A stretch of 28,762 bases of DNA, taken from JBDNFP01 sp041689775. Lineage in GTDB: Bacteria > Bacteroidota > Bacteroidia > Cytophagales > Spirosomataceae. Every line of letters starts with the position of its first letter. The stretch's first letter is position 1. A program made the translations under genes and the position numbers. Positions 7,898 through 15,447 of this stretch are shown piece by piece. The stretch is taken from positions 1 through 28,762 of the forward strand of contig JBDNFP010000380.1 in the NCBI GenBank assembly GCA_041689775.1. The letters are read 5' to 3'. The notes below the pieces were generated by a model. That model saw only the letters and a list, made by a program, of their open reading frames with translations, searched no databases and was not told the origin of the DNA.

Positions 7898-8686
7898 ATG
7901 AAACTCTCTTTGTACCAGCTAGATGCCTTTACTGACGCGTTATTCTCGGGTAATCCTGCTGCTGTTGTTCCGCTTGAATCGTGGCTTTCTGATGATTTGA
8001 TGCAAAAAATTGCCTCGGAAAACAACCTAGCGGAAACTGCTTTTTTCGTTCCAACGGAGGACGGGTTTCATATCAGGTGGTTTACCCCAACGATCGAAGT
8101 CGACCTGTGTGGGCATGCAACTTTGGCTACGGCGGCCGTGATTTTCACTATCCAGAATTATGAGCAGTCCAAAATTCAATTTGAGTCCAGAAGCGGAATA
8201 TTGAAGGTGGTGCGCAAGGATCAGATTTTGACCCTCGACTTCCCAGCGGATTCTTACCACATTGCGGTAGCCCCACCGGCTCTGCATGAGAGTCTGAGGG
8301 CTCTGGAACCTTTTGAGGTATATAAAGGTAAGACCGATTACATGGTAGTGATAGACAACGAAACCCAACTACGGGAACTGCAACCGGATATCATTCTACT
8401 TTCTACCATTCCGGCCCGGGGAATTATCATCACGGCTCCTGGCGATGAGGTTGATTTTGTATCCCGCTTCTTTGCCCCACAGTCCGGCGTGGCCGAAGAC
8501 CCTGTGACAGGCTCGGCGCACACCACGCTTATCCCCTACTGGGCCGAACGCCTCAATAAAAAAGTAATGACCGCCCGCCAGTTATCGGCCCGGGGTGGAT
8601 ATCTTCAATGTGAACTACTTGACGATCGCGTATTTATTGGTGGTAAAGTAAAACTTTATCTGACCGGAGAAATTTCCACGGAGTAA
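7898..8686 (+). CDS. PhzF-family isomerase-like protein (YddE-like)
   Basis: The 262-residue protein has the two-lobed PhzF/diaminopimelate-epimerase-like fold. Visible motifs are LYQLDAFTDALFSGNPAAVV at the start, the catalytic glutamate region AE46TAFF, WFTPTIEVDLC71GHATLA, and E200-D-P-V-T-G-S-A-H. PhzF itself isomerises dihydro-3-hydroxyanthranilate in phenazine synthesis. Most chromosomal members, like this one, occur without other phenazine genes and have unknown substrates. It lies 12 nt after the HAD gene and is the last gene of the trehalase operon before a terminator. No phenazine function should be assigned. The relative is confident, the reaction is not. Confidence 0.9.
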   Translation: MKLSLYQLDAFTDALFSGNPAAVVPLESWLSDDLMQKIASENNLAETAFFVPTEDGFHIRWFTPTIEVDLCGHATLATAAVIFTIQNYEQSKIQFESRSGILKVVRKDQILTLDFPADSYHIAVAPPALHESLRALEPFEVYKGKTDYMVVIDNETQLRELQPDIILLSTIPARGIIITAPGDEVDFVSRFFAPQSGVAEDPVTGSAHTTLIPYWAERLNKKVMTARQLSARGGYLQCELLDDRVFIGGKVKLYLTGEISTE

Positions 8687-8712
8687 TTAATTATTTACTA
8701 CAAAGCTTCGCG

Positions 8713-8760
8713 GCCGGAAAGTGGGTAGAAAACAAATCCACTTTCTGGCTGTTTTTTTTA
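8713..8760 (+). terminator. Rho-independent terminator closing the trehalase operon
   Basis: A 12-bp stem (GCCGGAAAGTGG at 8713-8724 with CCACTTTCTGGC at 8738-8749, one G-T wobble) is followed almost at once by eight T residues (8752-8759). It lies just upstream of the OmpA-family gene, which must therefore have its own promoter or rely on read-through. Confidence 0.9.
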
Positions 8761-8770
8761 CTTTTACCTC

Positions 8771-10162
8771 ATGCCTCGAATACTGATTATTTGCAGACTT
8801 ACTTTTCTTGCTCTTTGCTTTTCTTTAACCAAAGGAAACGCTCAAAAAGTTGTTATTTATGATTTTAGCGACAGCCTTGCCACCACTGAGGACAGTGCTC
8901 CTCCTTTGCGAATACTAGGTACCCCCGGGAAATTTGTGGAAGAGCTACTGCCGGAGTTAGGGAATAAGAAGCAGAAGGTGTACCAGTTTGAAGCAAATTC
9001 AGGGCTTCAATTCGACAATAAGGCATCCGACGGCTTTTTAAGTAAGTCTTACACCATCGAAATATATTTTCGATTACAAGAGCTGGAAAGCTGGAAGAGA
9101 GTACTTGACTTCAAAAACCAAAAATCTGACAACGGTTGCTATATCTACAAGGGACGCCTTAATTTTTTCAATTTTGCTACCGGGGAGAAAGCCCCAGTAA
9201 AAGAAAATGAGTACGTTCACTATGTATTTTCAAGAGATGTGGAGACCCACGTAATCAACATGTACATTGATGGTGAATCAAAGGTATCATTTCGAGACCC
9301 GGACGTTGAAGCGGTAATAGACGAAGATCAGGTTTTAAACTTTTTTCAGGATGATCTGATTGCTAAAAATGAGACGAGTGCCGGCGCCGTTGCTCTTATA
9401 AGGCTGTATGACCGGGTTATGACACCCGTTTTTATCCGACAAAGTTTCCAGAAACTAGCTCAAACCATTACGCCAATTTCAAAAATAGCCCAACTACCAG
9501 TCCAAGTTCCGTCTGCTCCTCCGGTAGTTCAACCAAGCAGTACCACTCCCCTCGTTAAGGTAAGCGGAAAAGTGTACAACGGAGAAAACCTGGACTTTAT
9601 AGAAGACGTTGATGTCACGGTGAAGCGAACCGTGGATGATGCCGTGGTAGCCCAAACAAAAACCACGAATGGCACCTATGATTTCCGGCTAAGGGCGCAT
9701 GAAAATTACACAATAACCGCCGAAAGACCCGGCTACGAATCAAAAAGTATATATGTACGTCCAGAGAATGAATACAATGAGGTAAAGACCTTTATTAACC
9801 TCACCGAAACAACCTACTACAAGCGCATTTTTGTGCTGCAGTTTCTCCAAAGTGAAGACCGGTTGATTCCGGCGACTATCGCCGTAGCCGATAGCCTAGT
9901 CACCTTTTTAAAGTCCAATCCTGATTTGGGCGTAGAACTTCACGGGCATACTGATAATATTGGTAATTTTGATAAGAACGTAGATCTGTCAAGGCAAAGA
10001 GCAGATCAAATAAAGGAGTACCTCTTGCAAAGAGGTATTGATCCTAATAGAATAATGCAAAGAGGCTATGGCCAAACCCGACCAATAGTGATCAATAGTA
10101 GCGAAGAAAACCGTAGGCTTAATCGCCGGGTGGAAGTTTGGGCAAAGCCTATAAAAAGATAA
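8771..10162 (+). CDS. OmpA-family outer-membrane protein with LamG-like and carboxypeptidase-regulatory-like domains
   Basis: The 463-residue protein has a signal peptide (about 1-24, ending NAQ). Residues about 25-230 resemble a LamG/concanavalin A-like sandwich. A Pro/Ser/Thr linker (about 240-262) leads to a carboxypeptidase-regulatory-like beta-sandwich (about 263-340), and then to a C-terminal OmpA/MotB domain (about 348-460). The OmpA domain keeps the peptidoglycan-binding pair: Asp395 in HGHTDNIG and Arg410 in LSRQRA, 15 residues apart as in other OmpA proteins. It also has the R-G-Y-G-Q and NRRVEV ends. It has no obvious 8-stranded barrel, so it is more likely a soluble or lipid-free periplasmic/surface protein anchored to the wall. 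A carbohydrate- or adhesin-like role for LamG is inference. The ATG lies only 11 nt after the preceding terminator. Confidence 0.88.
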   Translation: MPRILIICRLTFLALCFSLTKGNAQKVVIYDFSDSLATTEDSAPPLRILGTPGKFVEELLPELGNKKQKVYQFEANSGLQFDNKASDGFLSKSYTIEIYFRLQELESWKRVLDFKNQKSDNGCYIYKGRLNFFNFATGEKAPVKENEYVHYVFSRDVETHVINMYIDGESKVSFRDPDVEAVIDEDQVLNFFQDDLIAKNETSAGAVALIRLYDRVMTPVFIRQSFQKLAQTITPISKIAQLPVQVPSAPPVVQPSSTTPLVKVSGKVYNGENLDFIEDVDVTVKRTVDDAVVAQTKTTNGTYDFRLRAHENYTITAERPGYESKSIYVRPENEYNEVKTFINLTETTYYKRIFVLQFLQSEDRLIPATIAVADSLVTFLKSNPDLGVELHGHTDNIGNFDKNVDLSRQRADQIKEYLLQRGIDPNRIMQRGYGQTRPIVINSSEENRRLNRRVEVWAKPIKR

Positions 10163-10186
10163 AGCCCTCTCATTTGAGAAGGCTTT
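10161..10186. terminator. Probable bidirectional terminator between convergent genes
   Basis: The hairpin AAAGCC-C-TCTCA / TGAGA-A-GGCTTT (one mismatch, tiny loop) begins at the OmpA-family stop codon. On the minus strand it is followed by a T-rich tract (TTTATCTTTTT), so it probably serves mainly the minus-strand gene ending at 10244. The plus-strand T run is short. Confidence 0.6.
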
Positions 10187-10243
10187 ATGCTGACTATTCC
10201 TAAACCCTTAACCTTTTCTACTTGAAAAAACTAATTATCTTTA

Positions 10244-10732
10244 TTACAAACTTTCTACCGTTATTTTGGGCGCTACGAAGAGCGGCGTTTCAAAAATAAC
10301 AGGCGTCAGACTGTCAATGTCAAAATTCCAGATAAATTGAATCTCTTTTACTGTCTTTCCGAGATCTGAACTCCACTTTGCAGCTTCTATTCCCTTGCGG
10401 CGATTCAACTTGTTTATTAATGTTTTCGTTGCTTCTAAAAATGCTTTTTTATCAGCATTACGTGTACTCAGAAGCTTGGACGGTGATTGGTTATACAAGA
10501 TAACGATATTTTGTATGGTACTCCAATCTTCCTTTCTAGTAAATCGACTTAAATTCTCACTTACAAACTTCGAAAACTTAATTTCTGATCCTTTGGCTAA
10601 AACTTGTGCTTTGGCGTTGGAATCGTTTTTGATAGCTTTTGAAAAACCTTTCGATGGGGATACAAATAGTATCGCTCCCAATACTGATGCAAATATAAAA
10701 CTTATTTTGAGACTATTCATGGTTTTGTTCAA
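10244..10732 (-). CDS. Small secreted protein of unknown function
   Basis: I do not recognise this 162-residue protein. It has a clear signal peptide (hydrophobic stretch about residues 8-24, cleavage near the SKGFSKA region), so the mature part is exported. The mature region is basic in its first half (many Lys/Arg), probably mostly helical up to about residue 130, and ends in a hydrophobic, Pro-containing tail. There are no cysteines, so neither a lipoprotein nor a disulfide protein is likely. An in-frame ATG at 10720 (MNSLK) could be the true start and would give a more typical signal peptide. A plus-strand open frame overlaps it but lacks these properties. It is a monocistronic minus-strand gene with an AT-rich upstream region holding a candidate promoter and phased repeats. 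Confidence 0.7.
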   Translation of the reverse strand: MNKTMNSLKISFIFASVLGAILFVSPSKGFSKAIKNDSNAKAQVLAKGSEIKFSKFVSENLSRFTRKEDWSTIQNIVILYNQSPSKLLSTRNADKKAFLEATKTLINKLNRRKGIEAAKWSSDLGKTVKEIQFIWNFDIDSLTPVIFETPLFVAPKITVESL

Positions 10733-10757
10733 TTTTTATTTTTAGTTAATGAACATA

Positions 10758-10789
10758 CAAATATCCATGTATAGTTTCGATTTACCAAA
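10758..10789 (-). promoter_or_regulatory. Candidate Bacteroidota-type promoter for the small secreted protein
   Basis: Reading the minus strand, TTTGG (10789-10785) is followed after 19 nt by GATATTTG (10765-10758). This resembles the Bacteroidota housekeeping pattern of a -33 TTTG and a -7 TAnnTTTG, with an imperfect -7 box. It lies 26 nt upstream of the predicted start at 10732. It is a pattern match only. Confidence 0.35.
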
Positions 10790-10820
10790 TCCATTTCGGG
10801 CTATGTTCGAAATATTATTT

Positions 10821-10867
10821 GGTTTAATATTTCATTTTTTCGGTTTAAATCTATTTTTTGGGATTAA
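10821..10867. repeat. Three phased GG(T/A)TTAA boxes
   Basis: GGTTTAA occurs at 10821-10827 and 10842-10848, and GGATTAA at 10861-10867, each preceded by a T run. Spacing of 21 and 19 nt is about two helical turns, so all three face the same side of the DNA. They lie about 90-135 nt upstream of the small secreted protein gene and could be binding sites. They could also be chance in AT-rich DNA. Confidence 0.35.
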
Positions 10868-10963
10868 ACTACGCTAAAAACAGAATTTTATTTCTTACCC
10901 TAGTTGTCAGGATACACTTTTATTCTATTCTTCTTAAAGACCTAAATTCTTTATTTAGTACAA

Positions 10964-11524
10964 TCATTGATTGAAAATATTCATGGTTTGTTGTGCCCCC
11001 AAAGTGCAAAAAGAGAGAAGGATTTCGTCCGACCTATCCAAAAAGGGTAGTAACTCCCCTATTTCGTTGTCAGTAAAGGGCTTTAGAACAAACTCAACCT
11101 GCCTACCCCGGGGAAAATTATTGCCAATTCCGAAGCGTAGACGTGAATAGGCAGAGGTACCCAATACTTCTTCAATGTTTCGTAATCCATTATGACCGCC
11201 ATGCGAGCCCTTAGGCTTTAATCGTAAGGTACCAAAGTCTAATTGCAGCTCATCCACCACCACTAACAAATTTTCTACGGGTATTTTCAACGTATCCAGG
11301 TAATACTTAATCGCCTTACCGCTTAAATTCATGTAAGTTGTTGGTTTAATAAAGTGAATTTGTCTTCCTTTATACTTGAACTCGGCGGTATAGGCGAGTC
11401 TTTCAAACGAAAATTTAAAATCATGCTCTGCCGCTAACCGGTCGAGTACCATGAAACCCACGTTGTGGCGGGTAAAAGCATATTCGGGCCCGATGTTCCC
11501 TAGTCCGGCGATAAGGTATTTCAT
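10964..11524 (-). CDS. pth: Peptidyl-tRNA hydrolase
   Basis: The 186-residue enzyme cleaves the ester bond of peptidyl-tRNA released from stalled ribosomes and so recycles tRNA in the cytoplasm. All Pth landmarks are present: GLGN10 at the start, catalytic H20 in TRHNVGF, K60-P-T-T-Y-M-N66-L-S-G, D91 in VVVDEL, and the KPKGSHGGHN112GL tRNA-contact loop. Length is normal for bacterial Pth. The ATG start gives the family N-terminus (MKYLIAGLGN). It is transcribed divergently from pyrR with 64 nt between the starts, so the two promoters share that short region. Confidence 0.97.
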   Translation of the reverse strand: MKYLIAGLGNIGPEYAFTRHNVGFMVLDRLAAEHDFKFSFERLAYTAEFKYKGRQIHFIKPTTYMNLSGKAIKYYLDTLKIPVENLLVVVDELQLDFGTLRLKPKGSHGGHNGLRNIEEVLGTSAYSRLRFGIGNNFPRGRQVEFVLKPFTDNEIGELLPFLDRSDEILLSFCTLGAQQTMNIFNQ

Positions 11525-11588
11525 AAAATGTTTCGGATATTCGTAGTTAAGGCTTTATTTTTAGCCACAAATGTCGTGAATTATTCAG

Positions 11589-12128
11589 ATGGCCCAAAAA
11601 CGACTCGTTCTTAGCAGTCCCTTACTCGAAATAATGATCAGCCGTATTTGCCAACAGCTGATCGAAAACCACCAAGATTTTACCCAGTCGGTAGTTCTTG
11701 GCCTTCAACCGCGTGGTATTCACCTAGCCGAGCGGGTTGTGGCAGAGCTACGCCAGCGCACTGGGGTAGATATACCCCTTGGCTACCTGGATGCTACTTT
11801 TTATCGCGATGATTTTCGCCGTCGTGATAACCCCATCATGCCCAATAAAACCCAGGTACCTTTCCTGATTGAAGGCCGCAATGTTATTTTAATTGATGAT
11901 GTAGTAGCAACCGGCCGGATGGTCCGGGCCGCTCTAGACGCCATGACAGCCTTTGGCCGGCCCGATCGGGTAGAGTTGTTGGTTTTAATAGACCGACGCT
12001 ATAACCGTGATCTGCCCATTGAGCCAGATTACGTAGGTATGAAGGTGAACACCCTCGATTCCCAAAGGGTTTTGGTGGAGTGGAAAGAACAAGGGTTTGA
12101 AACCGACCACATTTGGCTGGTTGACTAA
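11589..12128 (+). CDS. pyrR: PyrR: pyrimidine regulatory protein / uracil phosphoribosyltransferase
   Basis: The 179-residue protein is a type I phosphoribosyltransferase of the PyrR family. The PRPP loop is V99-I-L-I-D-D-V-V-A-T-G-R110. The RDDFRRRDNP region and the LIDRRYNRDLPIEPDYVG block with the final N-T-L-D-S-Q-R-V segment are PyrR hallmarks. PyrR converts uracil plus PRPP to UMP and in Firmicutes also binds pyr mRNA to control attenuation. Whether the RNA-binding role exists in this phylum is not shown, and no pyr biosynthetic genes or pyr attenuator are seen nearby. It stands alone between pth (divergent) and its own terminator. Confidence 0.95.
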   Translation: MAQKRLVLSSPLLEIMISRICQQLIENHQDFTQSVVLGLQPRGIHLAERVVAELRQRTGVDIPLGYLDATFYRDDFRRRDNPIMPNKTQVPFLIEGRNVILIDDVVATGRMVRAALDAMTAFGRPDRVELLVLIDRRYNRDLPIEPDYVGMKVNTLDSQRVLVEWKEQGFETDHIWLVD

Positions 12129-12151
12129 CAGAGTTACGTTTTAAAACTCGT

Positions 12152-12188
12152 AAAAATGGGCGATCTATAACCTGATCCGCTCATTTTT
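12152..12188 (+). terminator. Rho-independent terminator after pyrR
   Basis: AAAAATGGGCGATC (12152-12165) pairs with GATCCGCTCATTTTT (12174-12188), with one wobble and one bulged base, and the right arm ends in five T residues. It lies 23 nt after the pyrR stop. Confidence 0.75.
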
Positions 12189-12255
12189 CGTTTAAAGACT
12201 GTTGTACTCCTAATTTAAGAACAACATCACATCAATATTTCTGTACAACTGCACT

Positions 12256-13392
12256 ATGCACTTAATTTCCAAGGCTACCCTATATACTGCTTTATTCTCC
12301 TGCCTGAGTCTCTACTCCTGCGAAAAAAAGGAGGCTACCGTTCCAGAGCTCACCGTTCCAACCACGTATGATGGTAGTGCTTTCTTTACTGTCTCGGCGC
12401 AGGAATCTACCTTGGTAAACAACTATCTCACCTTTTCGTCAATCCTTAAATCAGGCAATGACGGGAGCACTGTCAATCCCCGAGATCTGAACCTTGGTTT
12501 CTCAACCAATAGCCCCAGTATCAAAAGTGCAACCACTCCCTCCTTTATCACTTTGATGGAGGGCACCAATGGCTACTTTGACAAGTTGAGCAAAGCATCG
12601 GCTGGCACTTATTTTCCCGGGGCCAATAGTATGGGGATTGGTGGGGTATATGGTAATTATGTATTTAATGGCGACGGTATTGAGCCCGCAGAGATCATTG
12701 AGAAAGGTCTACTGGGCGCGGCTTTCTATAACTACGGATTGAAGCTATATATCGATAACCCAAATATTGCCAACCCGGCCTCGGTAGATCGATTACTAGC
12801 GCTGTATGGAACTAGCCCTGATTTTCCTAATAGCAGTAACGCTGCTTTTTACGCCCGGCCCGACAAGGCATTGGCCGCCTACGCTGCTCAACGGGATAAA
12901 GGGGATGACAAAGGAATTTACTCCCAGATTAAAACTCAGTTTATCAAATTACAGGCTGCCTACAAGGGAGGTTCAAACTATGATAGGGAAAGAAATCAAT
13001 CTTTTTCGGACCTGCTCACCCTGTGGGAAAAGGTACTAGCCGCCTCCGCCATTCACTCCTGCCAGCAAACCTTGGAGCGTCTTCAAGGTACCAACCCTAC
13101 CGATCCTTTGAAGGCACAGGCCTTACACTGGAATAGTAGTAGTATTGGTTTCTTGCTTGGATTACGTACGATCCCCAACAAAACGATTACTGATGCAAAA
13201 ATTGATGAAATATTGGTGAAACTTTACTTTGTACCACAAGGTACTAGTTCTGCCCACAAAGTAGTGACCGAACCAGGCACCTCCGATACGCAGATTTCAG
13301 AGGTGATCATAACAATCCAGACTACCTATGGATTTTCCGACCAAGAAGTTATCGATATGAAAACAAACTGGGTAGGTCAACAAGGGCGGTAA
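12256..13392 (+). CDS. Lipoprotein of the DUF4856 type
   Basis: The 378-residue protein has a lipoprotein signal peptide ending L-Y-S-C22-E-K-K, so it is probably attached to the outer membrane. After a short linker it has VPTTYDGSAFF and, near the end, KAQALHWNSSSIGFLLGLR followed by TITDAKIDEILVKLY. These resemble the opening and closing blocks of DUF4856 proteins of Bacteroidota, which are helical and often sit in iron-uptake loci with imelysin-like peptidases. Here no imelysin or TonB receptor gene is adjacent, and the sequence is divergent, so an iron role is unproven. The DUF2905 gene follows after 22 nt and is probably co-transcribed. Confidence 0.7.
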   Translation: MHLISKATLYTALFSCLSLYSCEKKEATVPELTVPTTYDGSAFFTVSAQESTLVNNYLTFSSILKSGNDGSTVNPRDLNLGFSTNSPSIKSATTPSFITLMEGTNGYFDKLSKASAGTYFPGANSMGIGGVYGNYVFNGDGIEPAEIIEKGLLGAAFYNYGLKLYIDNPNIANPASVDRLLALYGTSPDFPNSSNAAFYARPDKALAAYAAQRDKGDDKGIYSQIKTQFIKLQAAYKGGSNYDRERNQSFSDLLTLWEKVLAASAIHSCQQTLERLQGTNPTDPLKAQALHWNSSSIGFLLGLRTIPNKTITDAKIDEILVKLYFVPQGTSSAHKVVTEPGTSDTQISEVIITIQTTYGFSDQEVIDMKTNWVGQQGR

Positions 13393-13414
13393 GTTTTTAA
13401 AAGTAAGAGGCACT

Positions 13415-13642
13415 ATGAATGCATCGGCCGGAAAATACATAATTCTCCTGGGCGCAGCGATCATTCTGATCGGCCTGGCGGTGTACTTTCTACACGACAA
13501 ACTTCACTGGATCGGTAGACTACCCGGAGACATCAGAGTAGAGAAAGAAAATTTAAAATTTTATTCCCCCATTACTACGATGATTTTATTCGGCATTATG
13601 CTCAATATCTTCATCGTTTTGATCCGGAAGTTTTTCGGTTAG
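13415..13642 (+). CDS. DUF2905-family small membrane protein
   Basis: The 75-residue protein has two transmembrane segments (about residues 8-26 and 53-71). They flank the family signature IGRLPGDIRVEKENLKFYSP, with a short charged loop facing one side of the membrane. This is the normal length and layout of DUF2905 proteins, which are widespread and of unknown function. It follows the DUF4856-type gene closely, and its last 32 bases overlap the 3' end of the convergent minus-strand gene. Confidence 0.92.
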   Translation: MNASAGKYIILLGAAIILIGLAVYFLHDKLHWIGRLPGDIRVEKENLKFYSPITTMILFGIMLNIFIVLIRKFFG

Positions 13643-15203
13643 ACGGCTCTGGGGGCCGCGTTGGCTTGGGCTTACCGATATCATCCGTGTTGTACGTGAA
13701 TTTATTGATGTAGAATACCTCCCGCTGGGCACCCGGAGTTGGGTATTTACCCGGTCCAACCCGTTGAATTCCGTAGGCAAGAAAGTATTTACCGTACCAG
13801 GCCACGAGCGTAGAGTTGTCATTATAAATTACCCTCTCCGCTTCTGAGCGAGCTTCTATTTCGTATTTTTCTTTCTCAACCACTACCTTTTCCCGGCGAA
13901 TCACCTCGGTATGAATATCACCGTCTTGTGGGTAAGCCAAGAGAAAATAGTCGTCAATGGGGGTCAATTGCACCATTTCCTGCAAATCGTAACTAATTAA
14001 GTCTTTAATTGTGATGCAATTGTCCCAGAGGAAGTTTCCATCCCGGTCGAAACCACAAATAATAGCGTGCGTGTACCGAAAACCGTCCATCGTGCGCATG
14101 TACTGCCGGCTTAGGCCATTAACCGTAGTAGGGCTGTTCGTTTTATAGTTAGGATAATATACCTCAGCCACCAGCACTATTTCATTCTCTGTCTGAATGA
14201 GGTCATGAACCAGTAGCCGGTAACGAAACCTATTTTCTTTCCCCATAGATTTCCGTTTTCCGATCCGTTCCAGCATGCGGGCGCGGCGTTTGGGCTTCAT
14301 GTAGTTGAAGAAGTTTTGCAGCTCCGAAAACTCAATAAAATTGGGGGTATCCGGCGCGTTATCCTTAATATGTGTGACGTACAGTCCCTGCGAAAAAGGA
14401 GTACAGCCCACCGAATAGTTTCCGATCAGGTAGGAGTCATCCTCATTGAGTGGTATAATCTGACCAGAAATTAGACTGTTATCGGGATCTTTGAGGGTAG
14501 TGCTTTTTAGTATTTTCCCTTCGTAATTGTAGGTTTTGATAGTAAACAGGCATTCTTTTTTCCGAATAGAGTAGGTAATCACGTTGATCAACCCATCTTC
14601 CTCGTTTACGTCCAAATTATTGATCTCCATGTTCCGCTCAAATAGTCCGGGTAGAACCCGAGTAGTGTGATCGAAAAAGGAATGAACCACCACCACCGGG
14701 CGATTGTGATAGTACCCGGCCACCAACGCTTTGCTACCAATCACTTTAAATTGATTAACGCTCACGTTGGCCAGCAGATTCCCCTTGTGCACATCAATAC
14801 CTCCTCGGTTCAAATCAAGTTGCAAAAATAAGAAATGGTCGGTATCCGGCTCGGCAAATAGCCAATAGGCATAATTGACATTTTGGTACGACATCACCGG
14901 AATATACCGGAAATCCATTTTATAGGTTTGCACCCACACCGCTTCGAGATCGGTATTCAACTTCGTGAATGTCCACTGCTCATCCCGGGTACTAACGTAG
15001 TCTGAGCGGCGTGATACCATGAGGGCGCCTTTCGATTCCAACGAAAAAAGATCAAACTGTTCGTTGGCAAACGAACTGATAGGTACTTCCATCCGTTTTG
15101 TCTGCTCCAACTGCGCCACAACCCCACCCGGCAAAATCCAAAGGCACATACCAAGGATTAGTAAAGTGACGGGTTGGTGTATTTGTGAATATTTTATAAT
15201 CAT
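13611..15203 (-). CDS. Secreted protein of unknown function (530 aa)
   Basis: I do not recognise a named family. The protein has a signal peptide (about residues 1-31, ending VVAQ). The mature part is rich in aromatic residues and short predicted beta strands, with repeated patterns of the kind FxLxxLDLNRGG, YSIRKKECLF and HAIICGFDRDGNFLWDN. These suggest a beta-propeller-like fold (inference). A basic helical segment (about 303-322, KPKRRARMLERIGKRKSMGK) interrupts this, and the C-terminus is a Pro/Ser/Lys-rich tail (PKPTRPPEPSNRKTSGSKR). The ATG at 15203 directly precedes the signal peptide. It is convergent with DUF2905 and overlaps it by 32 bp. It lies divergent from argS across 244 nt. 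Periplasmic or surface location is likely. Confidence 0.8.
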   Translation of the reverse strand: MIIKYSQIHQPVTLLILGMCLWILPGGVVAQLEQTKRMEVPISSFANEQFDLFSLESKGALMVSRRSDYVSTRDEQWTFTKLNTDLEAVWVQTYKMDFRYIPVMSYQNVNYAYWLFAEPDTDHFLFLQLDLNRGGIDVHKGNLLANVSVNQFKVIGSKALVAGYYHNRPVVVVHSFFDHTTRVLPGLFERNMEINNLDVNEEDGLINVITYSIRKKECLFTIKTYNYEGKILKSTTLKDPDNSLISGQIIPLNEDDSYLIGNYSVGCTPFSQGLYVTHIKDNAPDTPNFIEFSELQNFFNYMKPKRRARMLERIGKRKSMGKENRFRYRLLVHDLIQTENEIVLVAEVYYPNYKTNSPTTVNGLSRQYMRTMDGFRYTHAIICGFDRDGNFLWDNCITIKDLISYDLQEMVQLTPIDDYFLLAYPQDGDIHTEVIRREKVVVEKEKYEIEARSEAERVIYNDNSTLVAWYGKYFLAYGIQRVGPGKYPTPGAQREVFYINKFTYNTDDIGKPKPTRPPEPSNRKTSGSKR

Positions 15204-15447
15204 ACTATTTTACTCTTGAACTTCTAATAACCTGGCGACATTGCCGCCTCGACTGTAACGAAAGGTAACGTATTTCGGTGGACTCTTACTTGCTAATTTA
15301 CGAATTAGGTGGCAGGAAGGTAAGGCAGCTTCAGATTTTTGCTCTAATTTTGGGGCAATAATGAAACGGTCGGGATTTTGGAAGTAAATTTCTGTTAAAC
15401 TTGCCTGAACCAGCCCTTCCGTACAAAATATTCATTCATCAGTATTT

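Noticed and set aside
7898..8686. Phenazine biosynthesis suggested by the PhzF relative
   Set aside because: No other phz genes are present and most PhzF-family proteins are unrelated to phenazines.
10395..10745. Plus-strand 116-codon open frame opposite the small secreted protein
   Set aside because: It has no family signature. The minus-strand frame has a proper signal peptide and hydrophilic mature part, and the hydrophobic look of this frame is the mirror of that.
15204..15447. Promoter box TAATTTTG upstream of argS
   Set aside because: It matches TAnnTTTG, but no TTTG lies at the right distance upstream, so I did not list it as a promoter.
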